From contig OY979716.1 of the NCBI GenBank assembly GCA_963855995.1, positions 36,999,390 to 37,063,389 on the forward strand: DNA of 64,000 nucleotides, read 5' to 3'. Under the pieces are notes generated by a model, which ran no database searches, was not told where the DNA came from, and was given only the letters and a program-made list of their open reading frames with translations. Within the stretch, counting starts at the first letter, position 1; each line of letters starts with the position of its first letter. The stretch is from Muricea muricata. Its lineage: Eukaryota > Cnidaria > Anthozoa > Malacalcyonacea > Plexauridae. The translations under genes and the position numbers were made by a program. Below, piece by piece: positions 21,335 to 31,814 of this stretch.

Positions 21335-23194
21335 TATTAACGAAGGGGGGGGGAGCCACTACATCCCTGTTTATTGCTGAATCCTTTGAAACAGTATCTG
21401 GCTTTGTCAATTTGTCAATCCTGTCATCATTTATTAATGTTCTACAACTTTGTCAGTTTCAGGCATGTTAATATGTTTAGAGCAATGCCCAATAATTTCG
21501 TTATTGATTGACTGAGTTCGCACCTGTATAAAGTTGTATTTAAATCACAAAAGTTCAATCAAATTTTCCTTATTAATTTAATATAAAAAGTGAAGAAACC
21601 TAAAGTACTTACGATATTTACCTTTGACCAAAAGGGTTCCTCGTTTTCTCATCTTAATTTGTTTCTGTTCTGCAAGTTGTTTTTGTGTGACTAGAGAAAG
21701 GTTTTCTGTTTTGTTTTCTTTTTTTAATTTCTCTCTGCACTTTGCATACCTCCTGCTGGACCTGCTGTCCATTTTTGTGCGAATATGCTTTTTCATAGCC
21801 TCAGATGAGCAATGTAAATAATGCCTTTTTATCTCCCTTTTGCAATTGTAATGCGATTCTTTTTATACTACATTTTTGTATTCGCAACATATTCGCCATT
21901 TTTTAGCTTTACAGGATGAGCCTACAACAAATAGCGTCAGCAACACTTTCACAGATTGAAAGTACTTTATGTTAGCATTACAGCACAATACATTGTCTTA
22001 TTGCTGTAAACACAAATACACCGTCGCATGACTAAGCTTGTGATGCCCCTCCCCCCTAATGTGACATTATGTGATGCCTGGTCAAAGACCTACCTACCCC
22101 TAGGAGCATCACATTTTTTGTGAATGGCCCCTAAATACTTGGTTCAGCACTGGTAGGACTTGGCACCTACCGCTTTCGCATTGGACATATTTGACAGGCT
22201 TTTCGTATATTTCTGGTAACATATAAATGTTTTTCATTTCGGCAGGCCATTGTAGAATACCTGCAGTAAACTTTTGTGTGAGAGACAGGTCCTGCTTAAC
22301 ACGTTTTTTTTACACCTGAAATACAAAAAACTCGAATATAGTATTATAGATCCCATTTACAGTTAAGAACATGTGGTTTTTAGTTAAACGTGAAACACCA
22401 TCCGCTATTGCTTTAGTTTTATAGAAAGCACTTTGATTTAATATGGCTTCACATACCGTGTCAGCAAAATAAATTGCTCCAGATTGTTTACAGATCAAAC
22501 AACATTTGGCAAGAACATTTGACGACATTGAAGTTTTATCCTTCACTGCATCTCTCAGACTATGATACCCTGGATGTTGTTCGTCTAACCTTCTTTTCTG
22601 GACCACCGTGATCACTGTCTTTGCAATCGCTAGGATTAGAACTCTGAAAGTTCAGTTTCCACAGTCTTCCTGGCTCATTCTATCTTAGTAACGTCCTTGA
22701 AATTTCAATTACATGAAAGGTGACAAGACTTACACCAGGCAACTCTTCAACATTTTACCATCATGGGCCGAATGTTCAAAGCTGAGTTAACACTAACTCT
22801 GAGTTAAAGTTCAACCCAATGTTTCAGTTTCTGTATTTCTACATATTTGTTTATTTTAAAACTTTACAAACCAAAACTACCATTGATCAAGACAAGATTT
22901 TTTAAGAAATATCTCTCAATACTATCAACAAGCTACTGGAAAGTTTAGAAAGAAATTTTACGTAAACCCAGGGTTAAGCTAACCGGCTTTTGAACAACTG
23001 GCCCCAGGTAAATAATCAAATAAATTTTTAGTGACAATCCTAAATATTTTGAATTTTTCATGCTCCGGAAGGTCAAGCCGTTCTTTTCTTTGGTTAATTG
23101 CCGTTTTTACAGTGTCAGATGACAAGTGTGTTTGAGGCCCATGTTTACCTTCGAAGTGAATAACGCAGTCAGAATCTCTAGTGTTAACTGCCAT

Positions 23195-23900
23195 ACTAGT
23201 GATTCACAATCAAACCATTTGAAAGATTTTTTCTACATTATTGAAAAATTTCTTCTAACTTATTTACAAAGGAAACATACAAAAAAAAACAACACAAAGT
23301 TACTGTAAGTTATCCAGTCAATATTGAGATCCTCTACATTCTATTCCATCATTAAAAAGCTTTGTTCGGCCATCAAATTAAATGTCTGGTGTGTAATTTA
23401 CAAAATTACAAGCTGATGGAATTTTATTTAAACTTGGAATTGCATATATTAAAAATGGCAGTATGTTATCAATAAAGAGTGGTGATTAAAAATGGAAAAA
23501 ATGCAGGTGTACAAGTTGGGAACTCTTCGAATTCGGAATTAGCATGTTGGAAAGTGGTAAGACACTTATAAATACTAAAAATATTTCAGTTCTAAGATAT
23601 GCTTGATGAAACTGAATGATATTGTGCCACAACATGCGGACTATAACACATTTAAGAAACCATTTTGCTCCAACTTCGTACCCAGTGCCTTTCCTCTATG
23701 TGAGGATGTGGAGGAAAGACATTGGTTGTGGCTAGTCATGTGATTTATCAGAAATTTATTGCCTTAGGGGGAAGGTTACAAAAGTATCAAATTACATTTT
23801 TCCATTTAAAGCATAAGTGTTTGGTCGCGCCATGTTGGACTACCTTGCTTTTTTATGCTGTTTGGAGTTTGCTGTAATAAATAGTTTGCATCAAGAAATT
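23195..23900. other. No gene recognised
   Basis: Upstream flank of locus B exon 1, AT-rich. Short frames only. It may hold the 5' region of the locus B gene; no promoter element could be supported. Confidence 0.3.
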
Positions 23901-24197
23901 GTTTTACAGTCAAAATACGAAAAGTGTCCCGCTTCCGCTTCTGTAGTCTGTTGCGATTTACTGTAGTTTGTTGTATTTTTCCATATTAGATATTGATTAA
24001 ACGCAATAAAGTATATATTTCGCACCATTTATCATCGAAAAACACTTACTTTGTTGAAACATATCATTTCAAAAACGATAGTTGCGATATTTGCAGATAA
24101 ATTGCTCCTCGCTACTGAAAAACAGAACAAAATACAGTAAATCACAACAGAGTACAGAAGCGGAAGTGGGACACTTTTTGTATTTTGACTGTAAAAC
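23901..24197. repeat. 297-bp MITE with about 65-bp inverted termini
   Basis: The left arm begins GTTTTACAGTCAAAATACGA and continues AAAGTGTCCCGCTTCCGCTT. The right arm is the complement of the same sequence with a few changes, matching to about TTTACTGTA. An unambiguous target duplication was not found. It lies between the two divergently oriented family members, locus B (minus) and locus C (plus). Confidence 0.7.
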
Positions 24198-24698
24198 CAA
24201 AGCAAGTTGTTTGCCTTGAAAGCATTTATCATGGGAAGTCTTTAATCTTCTATCTTATGCCAATGCAACATGTTGTTTGCAATGTTAAAGCTGAAACATG
24301 GTGATTTAATAATTGATTGGAGATCCCAGGGTATTTGCACAGCAACAGTTGATCCCATTGTTATTGTTGTGTCTCTTTAATAAGTAACCAAATACGACTA
24401 GCTTACTAGGCCATGGGCTGCACAGTGAAACGTAAAATAGAAACCCCCACCTGAGAAAGATTTTCTTGCTCTCAATGCAAATTTGAACAAGTATTCAATA
24501 ACCAAAGAAAGTTCCCCAGCAAAATACCTGCTCATTCGAGAGAAATCCTTACCCAAAACATCCAGCTTCAAAGCTTGTTATTTTGGCGGCCATCTTGAAT
24601 ATTTGCCCGAAATTAGGGAAAATCAGCCTGAATGCTTGCTAGTGGACTTCGGCGCCAGTTTTTGAAGTTTCTTAAATAAACATCTACAAATTGCAAAA
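24198..24698. other. Presumed 5' flank of locus C
   Basis: Contains a GGCGGCCATCTTGAATATTT stretch at about 24583-24602, shortly before the first coding ATG. Such GCGGCCAT-rich leaders also occur at 29510-29530 (upstream of the piggyBac gene) and near 43255. No core promoter motif can be claimed. Confidence 0.25.
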
Positions 24699-26725
24699 AT
24701 GTTGACATCGAGCAAAATAGAAAATGAATGTTTAATTCATTTTGCTGGAACCAAAGAAAGTTTATACCCTTTCACTAAAAAGAGGTTTGAAACCTTCCTT
24801 TGTCGTCACAAGGAGTGGCTTCAGCTTGATGATAACGAAATCACGATAATAGCCAAAAATTCACTGCACGTTTGCTGTCAAGACGAAAGCTCTGAAAATT
24901 ATGAGCAATATTTTTTTTCATCAGAAATGCTATAATTTGTTCACAGACATTTCCAAATTAAGAAGAGCAAGACAATTAAAAATAACCAATAATGATGCGG
25001 AAAAGGAAAACTGGCAGCCCTGCACAGAACTTAAAGAACCTCAATCCCCAAAATGTAAAAAAGTAAAACAACAAAGGCATGGTCGATTGTCAGTACAACA
25101 AGGTTCAAATTGAAATGTGCTTCCAGATGTTTGTATTATTTGTAAAAGAAAAACATCATATATCAGGGACAAGGTATGTTAAGGTATGCAAAAGGTTGAT
25201 ATTTTTCTGTTTAAAAATGCTGCATAGTGCAGTACTTGATGTTATTAAATTTTTTGTGAAACTATTATTATTTAGAGAACAAGGAAAACTTTCCAAGACA
25301 AAATGCACCAGGCTGAAACCATTGACTGTGGCCGTCTTTGAGAAGCTGCTGAAAGCAAAAATGACGAATCGATTTTGATTCACATTTGTGATAAAGATTG
25401 CATCGCAATAGAAGTGAAATATCACAATCGGTGATTGAAAATTCATTTTGATAGCATGCGTGCAGGCCTCGCATTGTTTAGATTTTGCGTGAAAATTGAA
25501 GTGAAAAAAAATTCTGTAAAGTTTATTTTCTTTTGATTTGACATTTATATTATACTTCTTCACATTTTAGCTGTTATTCTTAAACCAAATTCTTGTCAAA
25601 CAATACATGTGCTAAAGCAAGAAAACATATATGAAAGATGCTACAACGTGTTTTGTCAAGTGACAAACATCGGTAGACATTTCAAATCAGTCAGCGAAAG
25701 ATATAATTCCAATTGTGCTATTCAATTTTATCGCTTGGGTTATGAATAAATCAGACCAACCAATTCTCGATAACTTTGTACAGCTACAAAAGAGTGAAGA
25801 AATCAAGGTTCTATCGGTTGAACAAGATTTGATTTACATCACCTACAACAGCCTACGCCAAAATCTCTTGCGCTTAGCATGGCTGTTCGACAGATATCTG
25901 GTTGCTCAAACATCATCGATATCCTTAATGGGTTTGGACATTGCGTATCTCATTCTAGTACATTACGACATGACACAGCACTGGCAAAAATTGACATAAA
26001 CACGGAGAAGTTTGTACCTAAGGAAATCCTGTTGAAGAAACAAAGGTCTGGAGAAGAAACAAAGGTGTCTACACACATCACCAATGATATAACAATACAA
26101 AGAGAAAGAGAAGATGACGTTATTCCTAACCCGAACGTTTCAAAAAGTCAATCAAAATCGCTTTGCACACATCCCTGTGAAATTCTGCCCTATGCTGTTG
26201 GCAAGAAACAGTCTACGAGCCTGCGTTCCATCTTCTGCTCATTAGACCTAGAAGAAAAAGTCTACATCACTGTTCAAGAGTTTGCAGAAAAAATGTGATT
26301 TTGAATACGATCTTGTCAAATGCGTTATGGAGGTTGCTTACCTGATTGGATGGGCTTCAATACCTTGTTAGCCAGAGACAAAATACCATCTGTATCAAAG
26401 ATTGGTTATTTGCCTGTTGTTGACAACGTCGTTGTCAACGGAGTACTCTATCGTGCATACTGTTTTGAGTAAGAGTGTTGATATCACAAAACAACTGGGG
26501 ATGAATTACATGGTGCTTGTTTTTGACGAAGTAATCTACTCGAAAGCGCAGCATATCAGATGGAAAAGTACAGAGTTCATGGAGAAACTTATTATTCGTA
26601 TGGGGGATTTCCATGCCATCATGTCCCTTCTGTGGTGCAATTGGAAAGCTTTTCAGAGATGCAGGTCTTCAGGTATTGATTATATTTTACGATAAGTAAT
26701 TCGAAACAAAATTATTAGCCATTAA

Positions 26726-29550
26726 CCCTGTAGAACCCGCACTGTGATTTACAACAGCTAAAATTATTATGTTTTGCATTTTTTAACATTTTGAACCTAT
26801 TTTTCACAAAAAAGAATTTTTTTTTTATTTCAACTAAAATTGCCGAGTTTAGATGATGTGACATATGTGTAACATTGGGTTCATTGTGACATACAAGCAG
26901 CTTTAATTGCTTTGTCTAAGTACATGATAAGTATATATACGCAAGATGTAGAAATAATGTGGTAGACTTGTAATTTATCTTCAATGAAGTCTAAGCAACT
27001 TTATTGCAACTGTTCAACGTTTCTTTCTAAAAAGTCTTAACAGACGTAATCCTACTGATGGAAATCATAGAAACAATTACGGTCCTCGACAAAACAGAGT
27101 CGAACCTCACATTTCGTACACACAGTGTTAGTGTTATTTACTTCGCAAAGTTTGCAGCGACCACGTTTCTCAATTTTCTTAGGCCAATGACAGTAGCCAT
27201 CTTTACGCACATCATCGTCAGGTAACCGTTGTTTTTTCCTGGGTGGCTGAGGGCTTTGTAATGGTGATCTTGATGTTGATGGTCGGCCAACAGTCCCTTT
27301 GGAATTTACTTTTACCAATGATGAGGCAACAGATGCTTGAAAATTACGACGATTCATCATATTTTTGACTGGAAGGCCTAATAATTTGTACTCTTGCCTG
27401 TACACATTCCATGCATTCACAAGTGCTACCATGAGAAAATGCCAAAATAGGTAAAGATACCACCGGCGAGATTTCATTTTGAAACGATATTGCGCAAGAA
27501 AAGAATCGAGTAAGTCAATTCCACCCATATGCTTGTTGTACTGATTGATGACTGCTGGCATGGGTACTTCAACATATGCCTTCTTCTTCTTATCCCATCT
27601 CTTGGCAGATCCAAGGGGCTCAATTCCAGTAAGAGTCGAGAAAAGTGTCACCACTTTGTTATCAAGCCATCGAACAGCAACAATGTTATTATTCTGCTCA
27701 ACTCGGTGATCATAAGACCCTCTTCCTGATTTCATCAAGGTTTTCTCCTCCCTCATTGTGCATCCTGCTAGTCGATTCTTTCGTACTGTGCCAGTGTAAT
27801 GGATTCCTCTCTCCTTGAGCTTTAACAGAAGATTCAGGCTGGTAAACAAATTATCTGCATAAAGTTTGTAATTGACATGAGATACCAATGTTGATGCTAA
27901 CTTCAAAACAACATCAGCTCCTTGACCTAACTCACTTCTTTTTCCATCCCCACCCTGATATACTTCAAAATCATATAAAATTCCACTAACACCTGCTCTA
28001 CACCACGACTTGAACCCCCATGGATGGGGTTTGCCCTTGATATATTGTCGGATTGGGCTTGTTTTCCCACGGTACTGACACATCATTTCATCGATGGAAC
28101 AGTGCTCTTCTGGGACTAGCTTCAAGCAATTTTCCCTCATTCTGGCAAGCCATGGACGGATTTTCCACAATTTATCTTTCTTATCCTCAGATGAAACCAA
28201 CAAATTATTAACAAAATGAAGCATTGTCAACAGCAGTTGGAATCGGTTTCGACTCATTACACTACAAACAGGACTATATGCTGTTGCCGATTCCCAGTAT
28301 TGTCTAACTCCACTCATCCGTACAAGCCCCATATGGAAAAACATACCAATTACTTGTTCTACTTCCTTCTTGTTAGTGTTAACAGAGTTCCCAGACTTTT
28401 GAACACTGTATTCATTAGTATGTGTAACTAAACTTTCAAGCATGTCATCCATTACAAACTGTTTGAAATACTGAAATGGGGTTTGTACCTCCATACTTGC
28501 TGGAGGTTCTATTTGTGGTCCAGTAAATCTTGAGTCAGACTCTGGCATGGCAAATGTAGTTTTTCTCCATTTGGGTTCATTCTTTCGCTTTCTAGAAATC
28601 CGGTCAGCTAGCGGTGTGTCATCAACATCATCACTATGTTCATCCACTTCAACAATCTCTTTTTCACTTTCTTCATCACTACTCTCAGAGTCTTCTCCCT
28701 AATTTCATAATAAATTTTCAGAATGAGTAAAGTTATAACAAATGAAAGTCACAAGAAAAGTGGCAAAGCACTATTGACTTAACTATTTCTATCCATTCTT
28801 TATATTATTACTGTTATTGTTATTATTATCAATTATTGTTGTTATTAAATTTTTAATGCTGCTAATAAATGGTATATTAGAATCAAATAAATATTATATT
28901 AGAAATCAATTATTTGAAACTAACTAACATATTTTAACCATTAAATTTTGTAAAGGGAGTAGGAATTCTAATATATATATTTATTTGAGCAAGCAAATCC
29001 AGCAATGTGCAATAAGAATATACCATAAATAAACAATAATACTAAGTGCATTTCATTACCTGCATCGGTGAAAAATCTTCATCATCACTATCATTACAAT
29101 CAAGCATGTCCAAAACATTTTGAACATCAAAATGTTTTTCTGCCATTATCTAAAGAATAATTTTAAATATTAAGAAGTTTGTAAAAGTATAACAATTCCA
29201 AGCAAGTATTAGCAGGCAAGTATCATGATATATTACAAAACTCGAGATATTGAAAACAAACATTTTCAAAGTACACATCTATAATACAGTATGATAGAAT
29301 ATGGCTGTAAGCCCAGTGTGACACCAGCGTACACACAAGATTTACTTTGCACAACAATACACATGTAATACATCTTTAACAATTACTCACTGTTATGTGT
29401 TCACTAGCATATAAAAAACAAAAATACAGTAAAAAAAATTTGAATTGTACCTTTTAAAACGGTAAAATTTCAGCATATTTGAAGCGCTTCGTGGACTCTA
29501 ATCCTCACATGTTGGCCGCCATTTTGAATTTGAAACACTGATCTCAATAT
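26726..29550 (-). mobile_element. piggyBac-type transposon with an intact transposase
   Basis: TTAA (26722-26725) is followed by CCCTGTAGAACCCGCACTGT, the CCC start expected of a piggyBac end. It lies about 50 bp inside the host-gene intron and 320 bp beyond the transposase stop. The opposite end was not found: no inverted GGGTTCTACAGGG sequence adjoins a TTAA before the next host exon at 29590. The right limit is therefore approximate, and that terminus may be truncated or diverged. Confidence 0.6.
27052..29146 (-). CDS. piggyBac transposase, two exons, intact
   Basis: Exon 1 (29146-29060, 29 codons: MAEKHFDVQNVLDMLDCNDS...) ends at a GTAATG donor. Exon 2 (28698-27052) follows a TTAG acceptor in phase and gives about 577 residues without a stop. 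The N-terminus is acidic. Catalytic aspartates of the DDD triad are visible in HCSIDEMMCQYRGK, YKLYADNLFTSLNLL and HMGGIDLLDSFLAQY. The end has a cysteine-rich zinc-binding domain (CKLCEVNNTNTVCTKCEVRL, then CFVEDRNCFYDFH), normal for piggyBac. PiggyBac enzymes cut and paste at TTAA without leaving a scar. The uninterrupted frame makes this the least decayed transposase in the window. Confidence 0.85.
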
Positions 29551-31814
29551 ATAGGATAATAACAGAAATGTTATATCACTTTGTTACAGATATGTAACCT
29601 TGGGTTTTGGTGCAAAAAATTAAACTCTGCCAAAGATTATGTTACGTATATGTCACAAGGGGCTCTACAAGTTAAACAGACAACGAACAGAGACCCCAAA
29701 ACCAAAGGCGGATTGATTGGTTTCACTATGAACAAAGAGGCTGCTGAAAGGTGGATACTTTCTCAGTCAAAGAGATCTGCGATTACACGGCAATGCCAAA
29801 TAATGGCTGGTGCTGTTGATGATGAAAGGTAAAAGCATTAAATTAATTAGATAAGTGATTGAAAAAATAAGTTAATTGAATTCTATAAGAGCATTTCACC
29901 GCATGATACATTGATACATGAATGTTTTGGTCAATCCCGCTTAAGATATACAACTTTAATTTCTCGTAGACAACGTAAGAACTTGGACAAAACACACAAA
30001 GAAAAGCATGAAAACGACGTCCAAAGCGTTATTAATGCAATTCAAAGCATGGTAAACCCCGTTTGACACAACACAGCCAAACCTCGTTCATCTTGCAAGT
30101 GGTGTCATAGGGCCAGCGGCCATTCAGCATGACCTGCTAAGTGCAAAGTCTCTCGGGAAAGAACGTTTTCGTGTATGTGTTCAAGAAAATCTTCTTAGTG
30201 ATAAGCCAGATTTATTTGATACAATACAAAAGACAAAACATCAGACCTTTTCTTTGGCTCTGAAACCAACCAAGACAACCACTTCAAAAGGAAAAGAAGT
30301 TTCTTTGAAAAGCTCGAGAAATCTTTGCGCACATCTCTTGCTACTCGCCAAGAGCAGAGATGTGGACATGAAGACTGTTCTAAGTTATCCCCTTGGTCTG
30401 TATCCTTTGAGCCTTGCTACTGTAGATGGTAACCCAACGAAAACAGTGTAGGCGGATTTGATGCACATGCTCAAGGAAATATCACCAGACAGTGTGACTC
30501 ATACTCTGCCCCGCGGCAATGCCATAATGGTGGATGTGATGGTGTTACTACAAAGTCTGACAAAAATTCAAAAGACTTTTGGAGAACTGGCTCCTCAAGT
30601 TTTATCACAGTTGTTATCACTGGCGAAGTTTTACAAGTCTTCGCGGATAGACTTTGTTGCAGATCAGTACCCCGAGCATAGCATTAAGGCTAACGAGAGC
30701 AGTAGAAGAGCTGCACAAGAGAGCACTCTTGTTAAAATATATGGAAAGAATCAGGCAACTCCTGCTCAGTGGAAGAAGTACCTCAACAGCAGCAAAAACA
30801 AAGTTCTCATTTTGTTCCTCATTGATTGTTGGAAAGACTCACAGTCAGAGGATTTGACAGGACTGACTTTGTATGTTACGCGTGTGCACGAGTGCTTGAA
30901 AATTTCTCCCGCAAGTCAATCCACACTTGTTGAGACAACTGAGGTAGTAGAGCTAGAGTGTGATCATGAAGAAGCAGACACTCGTTTGCTACTTCATGCA
31001 AAACATGCATCTGATCATGGTTTTTCCGGTGTGGCTATCAAAAGTCCAGACAGTGATGTGTTTCTTCTTATCGACGCGATGGAACAGAATTTCAGCGCAG
31101 ATTTATATTTTAAGACAGGAAATCAAAATCATTCAAGAATCATTTTATTGAAAAAAGTGTGCGACAAAGTCGGTAGCGACATATGTAACTCTATCATTGG
31201 GTTTCACGTGTTTACGGGTTGTGACTCTGTTAGTTCCTTTCATGGAAAAGAAAAACGAAAAGCCTGGAAAGTATTGTCGGATAATACTAAAAGCAAAGAA
31301 GCATTTGAAATCCTTGGAAACGAAGTTGATCCTACTGATGAAACATATGAAATGTTGATGGAATATGTTTGCGCTTTGTATGGTCATAAAGAAATCATAT
31401 CTGTAAATGATCTTCTCTGATGAATGTCTACCACTGACAGAAGATTGCTTAAAGAAGCACATCCAACAAGCTTATCACCAAGTGTTTATCTGGAAACGTT
31501 CACTGGTCGCTGTTATTGTACCACCAAGTCTCGTAGAAAATGGTTTGGAACTTAAAGATGATGAATTAACAATTCAATGGATGACCAGCTATGTGGCCCC
31601 AGATGAACTATTGGAATTTGTGAACTGTGGTTGCAAAAAAGGTTGCAAGTCACAAAGGTGTTCTTGTCTTAAAGCTGGACTGCAGTGTACAGAGCTATGT
31701 AAATGCCAAGATTGTGTAAATGCAATAGGTGATAGCAATTCTGACGAAGAAAATGGTGTGTATGATGATTTTTCTAAATACTTAGCATCGGACACAGTAA
31801 TGGACGCCGTTTAA

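Larger units (their letters stand above)
18560..21796 (-). pseudogene. Transposase-like gene with VDGGPDKNPR and NAPGQSAFNYVER motifs
   Basis: Read right to left. Exon 1 (21796-21620) starts MKKHIRTKMDSRSSRRYAKC, basic and coiled-coil-like, and ends at a GTAAAT donor. A second basic exon lies near 20700-20520. Next is PKATIQSIEDIASMLGPKEV (about 20235-20155), then DDKACVPIGLTAGNKQSPMM, YCVQLSDHDFVIAQAHKLIP (about 19815-19640), then AVRYSGPTYVGIQSQKHTSS to VMIFSVDGGPDKNPR (about 19545-19345). Then NAPGQSAFNYVERSMAPLSR, DLAGVVLPITAKASDVFVEI (about 19190-19065). A cysteine segment near 18650 reads CSMCGLYFATIKSNKAHQQC. The acidic DGGPD and E of NYVER are the likely catalytic positions. Stops occur in the later exons, so it is not functional. 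The surrounding TIRs show that this widespread invertebrate family is mobile. Confidence 0.65.
18049..22131 (-). mobile_element. 4.1-kb TIR transposon with TAA duplication, 'VDGGPDKNPR' transposase family
   Basis: The left end is GGGGCCATTTACAAAATATG and the right end is the complement of GGGGCCATTCACAAAAAATG, a 25-bp TIR with two mismatches continuing TGATGC. Flanks are TAA (18046-18048 and 22132-22134). It contains one multi-exon minus-strand gene with a D...E block, a TA-flanked MITE and a hairpin array. It is inserted in the locus B gene. A 3-bp T-A-A duplication and GGG-initial ends fit several superfamilies (Harbinger-like, Zator-like); I do not know which this transposase belongs to. 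Confidence 0.75.
17178..23194 (-). pseudogene. N-terminal half of the FEN/PIN-like plus CXC family (locus B), split by a transposon
   Basis: Exon 1 (23194-22979) begins MAVNTRDSDCVIHFEGKHGP, matching the CLIHFAGTKE start of locus C. A cysteine exon (about 22615-22400) has VLAKCCLICKQSGAIYFADT. Beyond an inserted 4.1-kb element come 17824-17618 (NAAPQEMFLVAIEIKEML) and 17444-17178 (NKSLALGMTVRHISGLTKLI, GLGHLVSSSTACKYDSALAE). The last string is the family's G-M-T-x-R-H-x-x-G hallmark and matches MAVRQISGCSNIIDILNGFG in locus C. No C-terminal nuclease-like or CXC part follows on this strand. The plus-strand C-terminal half of locus A lies next to it, tail to tail, so an inversion or two truncated copies are both possible. 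Confidence 0.5.
24699..31814 (+). pseudogene. Nearly full-length FEN/PIN-like plus CXC gene (locus C), piggyBac in an intron
   Basis: N-terminal exon 24699-25173: MLTSSKIENECLIHFAGTKE, then KCYNLFTDISKLRRARQ and VLPDVCIICKRKTSYIRDK at a GTATGT donor. Exon from 25276: RTRKTFQDKMHQAETIDCGR and HICDKDCIAIEVKYHN, with one TGA where Arg is expected. Further exons to 26672: MAVRQISGCSNIIDILNGFG, LPDWMGFNTLLARDKIPSV, VLVFDEVIYSKAQHIRWKST. The intron 26673-29589 holds a piggyBac. The C-terminal half resumes with 29590-29828 and, from 29970, continues to 31814: CDHEEADTRLLLHAKHAS, AIKSPDSDVFLLIDAM, GFHVFTGCDSVSSFHGKEKR, CGCKKGCKSQRCSCLKAGLQ, CTELCKCQDCVN. There are several frame changes and an in-frame TAG near 30449, but 30458-31420 is open for 320 codons. 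The E-E-x-D / SPD-x-D / GCDS series resembles FEN1/PIN nucleases; function unproven. Confidence 0.6.
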
